A stretch of DNA of 41,408 bases from an uncultured Nitrosospira sp. (GTDB lineage Bacteria; Nitrospirota; Nitrospiria; Nitrospirales; Nitrospiraceae), in NCBI GenBank assembly GCA_900696515.1, contig CAADGK010000026.1, positions 1 through 41,408 on the forward strand. The letters are read 5' to 3'. The notes beneath the pieces were generated by a model that was given only the letters and a program-made list of their open reading frames with translations, did not search any database and was not told the origin of the DNA. Shown here one piece after another: positions 39,041 to 41,408 of this stretch; positions within the stretch are counted from its first letter, which is position 1, and every line of letters begins with the position of its first letter. The position numbers were made by a program, and so were the translations under genes.

Positions 39041-40300
39041 TTATGCCCCCAATCTCGTGAAGACTGGAAGAACCGGAGCCCAGACCGGATTGATGAGTCT
39101 TTCACCGCCCTCGGTGTAAGACATAAACAACCCTGCGAAGCGCTGGTCAGGATCGTGGAGGATGTCCACTAACCGCTGCACTTCCCAGAGCACGTCTTTC
39201 GACTCAACCTTAATATCGACCGTCTGACCTGGCATGACGGCACCTTCTTTATCCATGGTCAGCCCGGCACTTGCAACCAGCTCCTGCGGATAGTTCGGAT
39301 CCACCTTAGCAGCACCAACCTTGTTGGTGAAGCGAATACCTGCCGTGGTGAACTCTCCGATGCTGATCGGCTGAGTGCCGTTGTTGGTCACATGAAGATT
39401 CATGCGCAACGCACGACCAGGAACATCGTACTCCGCATGCGTAACTTCAATGGCCAATGGATTCGGCTTCACAGGCAACGGCTTCACCTTGGTTTCACCG
39501 GCCTGCAGAGGAACACTGATCGGGTGCTTGGACTCGGCCGCCAAATACCCAACGACCACGACGACCAACACGAACACGAGCATTGCGGCCCCGACCTTAC
39601 GATCGATCGGGTCCAACAGAATCTCATCTCCGTAAGCCGCAAGGACGCGGGCGCGAACCAAGTACATCGGGCGAATCATGAACCAACCTACCCAAAAACA
39701 TGCGACCACCACCCAGAACAGGTGCCACATGATTCCTGTCATACCGCCCATGGTCTCGGAGTCGAACGTCTCACCGGTGAGGGTCTTAACCGGGTTCGTA
39801 AAGTCTTCATAACGACCCGTGATGTCCATCCATCCACCTGGACCAGCGACCGGACCGGCCTCCTTGATCGCGAGCATAGGATGAATGTGGTGATGGCCAG
39901 GGAGTCTCGCCTTAAGCTTGACGACGTATTCATAGTCGCCGCCAATATCAAGCGGACCCGAGTTAAACATCGGAACACCGTTCATCTTCGAGCTCAAACG
40001 AACGAACACCGAGCTCGGAGACCCGACGTTCAAGAACGTGCGGTGTGGTTTCACGACGGCGCGTGGCCAGTCTTCCGACAAATGGAACCTGCCGCGCAAT
40101 TCAGTTACGTCGTTGACCTTTGTCGACTTACCAACCCATTCCGTATCATACCAGTTCACAGTACGCATCCGCAGGAATGGTTCCTGCGAGCGCTCTCCAT
40201 GAGCAAATGCAGGAGTCACATCAACCACAGGCGTGAACGCCAGCGTCGCAACTCCGCAGAAGCCCAGCACCCAGCGTTTAAAGGCTTGTTTGGCGTTCAT
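39041..40300 (-). CDS. amoB: Ammonia monooxygenase subunit B
   Basis: A 419-residue subunit of the copper membrane monooxygenase that oxidises ammonia to hydroxylamine. The signal peptide ends at TPAFA, making His34 the first mature residue (HGERSQEPF), which is the N-terminal copper ligand; the second site is in [10 protein letters not shown], where His138 and His140 correspond to His137 and His139 of PmoB. Two membrane helices follow ([18 protein letters not shown] and [18 protein letters not shown]), then the C-terminal cupredoxin domain. It overlaps amoA by 4 bp (ATGA) and is followed by a strong terminator. The sequence resembles comammox AmoB; no orthologue search was run. Confidence 0.95.
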   Translation of the reverse strand: MNAKQAFKRWVLGFCGVATLAFTPVVDVTPAFAHGERSQEPFLRMRTVNWYDTEWVGKSTKVNDVTELRGRFHLSEDWPRAVVKPHRTFLNVGSPSSVFVRLSSKMNGVPMFNSGPLDIGGDYEYVVKLKARLPGHHHIHPMLAIKEAGPVAGPGGWMDITGRYEDFTNPVKTLTGETFDSETMGGMTGIMWHLFWVVVACFWVGWFMIRPMYLVRARVLAAYGDEILLDPIDRKVGAAMLVFVLVVVVVGYLAAESKHPISVPLQAGETKVKPLPVKPNPLAIEVTHAEYDVPGRALRMNLHVTNNGTQPISIGEFTTAGIRFTNKVGAAKVDPNYPQELVASAGLTMDKEGAVMPGQTVDIKVESKDVLWEVQRLVDILHDPDQRFAGLFMSYTEGGERLINPVWAPVLPVFTRLGA

Positions 40301-41139
40301 GCTTTCCCCCCGATTTTTGCCTTGTCGCCATGTGCTAACGTGGCGTAGGCGAATACGTCGTAAACCTTCACCGTTCTCTGCCTGTCATCCGTGAAGTAGA
40401 AGTATGAGGTGCAGAAGAATTTCCCGAACTGCCACCACAGTACGTACACGAGTGACGATGCAAACGCAGAGAAGAAGGCCGAGATCATGGTGCTGTGACC
40501 ACCGAAGGTGCGCAGCGAACCAACCTCGATCATGCGGATGTACTCGGGAGTCCCGGTACGAACATACATGAAGCCCATGTAGTCAGCCCATGAAAGCAAT
40601 GAGCCGTCAACCACGAGCGGGGTGTGGCTATAACCAAATATTGGCCAGTTGCTCGGGTAGAATAGAATGGCGTACATCCATGCCCCGATCACGGCCGTCA
40701 GCGTCCAGTTCCTGGTCAGCAAGAGCGTAATATCCAAGACCAGCGCGCTAGGAAGCAAGGTCGCGGGCATGACGAAGTTCGGCGGATAATTGGACCACCA
40801 CCACCAAGAGGTATAGACGGCAATCCACTTTCCAAAACCGAGCGCCAGAATAGTAATCGTCGCGCCGAACGGCTGACGATAGTTCACCCAATTGTAGTAC
40901 TGGAGTGCAGCACAAAAGGTAATGGTTGTAATCGGAGTCACGATCGGCCACCATTGCCGATCCTTCCAGTCTAGCCAGAAGTCCCAGTCTCCACACAGCA
41001 ACGCGGTGTGCATGTGAAAAGTCCCGACGATGGTGATGAACAAAATCGGGATAAAATAGATGTGATCAATGTGCCGAGACATTGCCACGCCTTCCGGCGG
41101 CAATTTCGAGGCCTTGATAATTTCATCGGTTCTAAACAT
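40297..41139 (-). CDS. amoA: Ammonia monooxygenase subunit A
   Basis: A 280-residue membrane subunit of ammonia monooxygenase, the usual marker of ammonia oxidisers. I choose the ATG at 41139 ([17 protein letters not shown]) because GGAGG lies 9 bp before it; the first in-frame ATG at 41148 abuts that site. Family blocks are [76 protein letters not shown] and [24 protein letters not shown] in separate stretches. The combination of [20 protein letters not shown] and [16 protein letters not shown] reads as comammox Nitrospira rather than betaproteobacterial AmoA. It overlaps amoB by 4 bp. Confidence 0.95.
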   Translation of the reverse strand: MFRTDEIIKASKLPPEGVAMSRHIDHIYFIPILFITIVGTFHMHTALLCGDWDFWLDWKDRQWWPIVTPITTITFCAALQYYNWVNYRQPFGATITILALGFGKWIAVYTSWWWWSNYPPNFVMPATLLPSALVLDITLLLTRNWTLTAVIGAWMYAILFYPSNWPIFGYSHTPLVVDGSLLSWADYMGFMYVRTGTPEYIRMIEVGSLRTFGGHSTMISAFFSAFASSLVYVLWWQFGKFFCTSYFYFTDDRQRTVKVYDVFAYATLAHGDKAKIGGKA

Positions 41140-41261
41140 AACTGACATCCTCCGTCATTCTAGCCGACCAGAAGCGGCCCGGACACTCGTCATTAACGAA
41201 ATCCCACGGACCAGCTTCTGATATCGACCAATGATACATGTGAACTACTGACCATTGCTGC
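41140..41261 (-). other. amoC-amoA spacer with a weak hairpin
   Basis: A 122-bp spacer between the amoC stop and the amoA start. CAGAAGC (41169-41175) can pair with GCTTCTG (41214-41220), but the loop is long. A Shine-Dalgarno GGAGG (minus strand, 41153-41149) serves amoA. No separate promoter is evident. Confidence 0.5.
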
Positions 41262-41408
41262 TTAGTACACGCTCTTGGCGCTCTGCACCTGGGCCGGGAA
41301 CGGATCCAAAATGCTCTTCGGCGCGTTGTTCCAGATCACGTCCGCCAGATTCGACATCCGGCTCACGATCTGCGCCGCCACACCCCCTGCCGCCCCGAAC
41401 AACCCGCA
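41262..41408 (-). CDS. amoC: Ammonia monooxygenase subunit C, C-terminal fragment
   Basis: Only the last 48 codons are in the window; the rest continues past the right edge. The visible end, LFGAAGGVAAQIVSRMSNL followed by ADVIWNNAPKSILDPFPAQ and ending KSVY, matches the PmoC/AmoC C-terminus, where the block QIVARYSNLTDVVWNN is known from methanotroph PmoC. None of the metal ligands of AmoC lie in this fragment. It is in the same direction as amoA and amoB, giving the usual order C-A-B. Confidence 0.85.
   Translation of the reverse strand, partial: CGLFGAAGGVAAQIVSRMSNLADVIWNNAPKSILDPFPAQVQSAKSVY

Noticed and set aside
39392-40348. Plus-strand open frame (318 codons) opposite amoB
   Set aside because: It lies fully over amoB and encodes a His- and Arg-rich chain of no family.
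1-41408. CRISPR array, tRNA, rRNA, transposase or integrase genes
   Set aside because: No regularly spaced direct repeats other than the RTX unit, no cloverleaf or rRNA sequence and no transposase or integrase motif was seen.
39041-41408. Particulate methane monooxygenase (pmoCAB) as alternative for the amo operon
   Set aside because: The AmoA sequence blocks match ammonia oxidisers, in particular comammox Nitrospira, better than methanotroph PmoA.

Overview
The window looks like a chromosome segment of a complete-ammonia-oxidising (comammox) Nitrospira. At the right edge on the minus strand sits an amoC-amoA-amoB operon. AmoA and AmoB are full length, only the C-terminus of AmoC is inside the window, and a textbook intrinsic terminator follows amoB. 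The other genes and a dispersed nested inverted repeat of a kind I associate with Nitrospira genomes agree with this. The lineage call is from recognition of the protein sequences; no search was run.

Layout. 1-7.7 kb: a type I secretion locus, with the C-terminal part of a repetitive RTX protein, a small DUF3467-like gene, a PrtD-type ABC exporter, a HlyD-type adaptor and a TolC-type outer membrane channel. 7.7-8.7 kb: about 1 kb with no convincing gene. 8.7-10.8 kb: a Tat-exported multicopper oxidase followed by a 17-bp perfect hairpin. 11.2-17.4 kb: an ECF42-type sigma factor with its characteristic partners (VOC, two DGPF/YciI proteins, an SRPBCC/AHSA1 protein, DUF1579). Three of the upstream regions share a TGTCGA-N15/16/17-CGACTAT motif that is a good candidate for the promoter this sigma factor reads. 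A VapBC toxin-antitoxin pair, a DUF1801 protein and a GNAT acetyltransferase are interleaved on the minus strand.

17.5-22.3 kb (minus strand): a DUF2934 protein, a 1053-residue fusion of a lipase-like alpha/beta hydrolase with a C-terminal CHAT protease, and a stand-alone metacaspase, with a nested inverted repeat wedged between the two proteases. This pairing resembles cell-suicide or conflict modules. 22.7-25.7 kb: an O-methyltransferase, an M32 carboxypeptidase with a TTG start, and a Panacea-like orphan.

25.8-37.2 kb: an iron-centred region. It holds a Fur-family regulator, an FbpABC/FutABC-type ferric ABC importer with a Fur-box-like site on its promoter, ExbB-ExbD-TonB, and then two divergent units from one intergenic region. 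The leftward unit encodes a lipoprotein and an ApbE flavin transferase. The rightward unit encodes a small zinc-finger protein, a porin, a lipoprotein, an FMN-binding protein with a flavinylation-like motif, and a four-helix membrane protein with histidines in its helices. A 15/19 Fur-box match lies over the rightward -10 and beside the leftward -35. I read this as an iron-responsive extracytoplasmic flavin redox system, possibly a ferric reductase, and as the most interesting candidate here.

37.3-38.0 kb: an HD-GYP-like protein with changed motif residues. 38.0-39.0 kb: mostly empty apart from two strong terminators and one doubtful small ORF. 39.0-41.4 kb: amoBAC on the minus strand.
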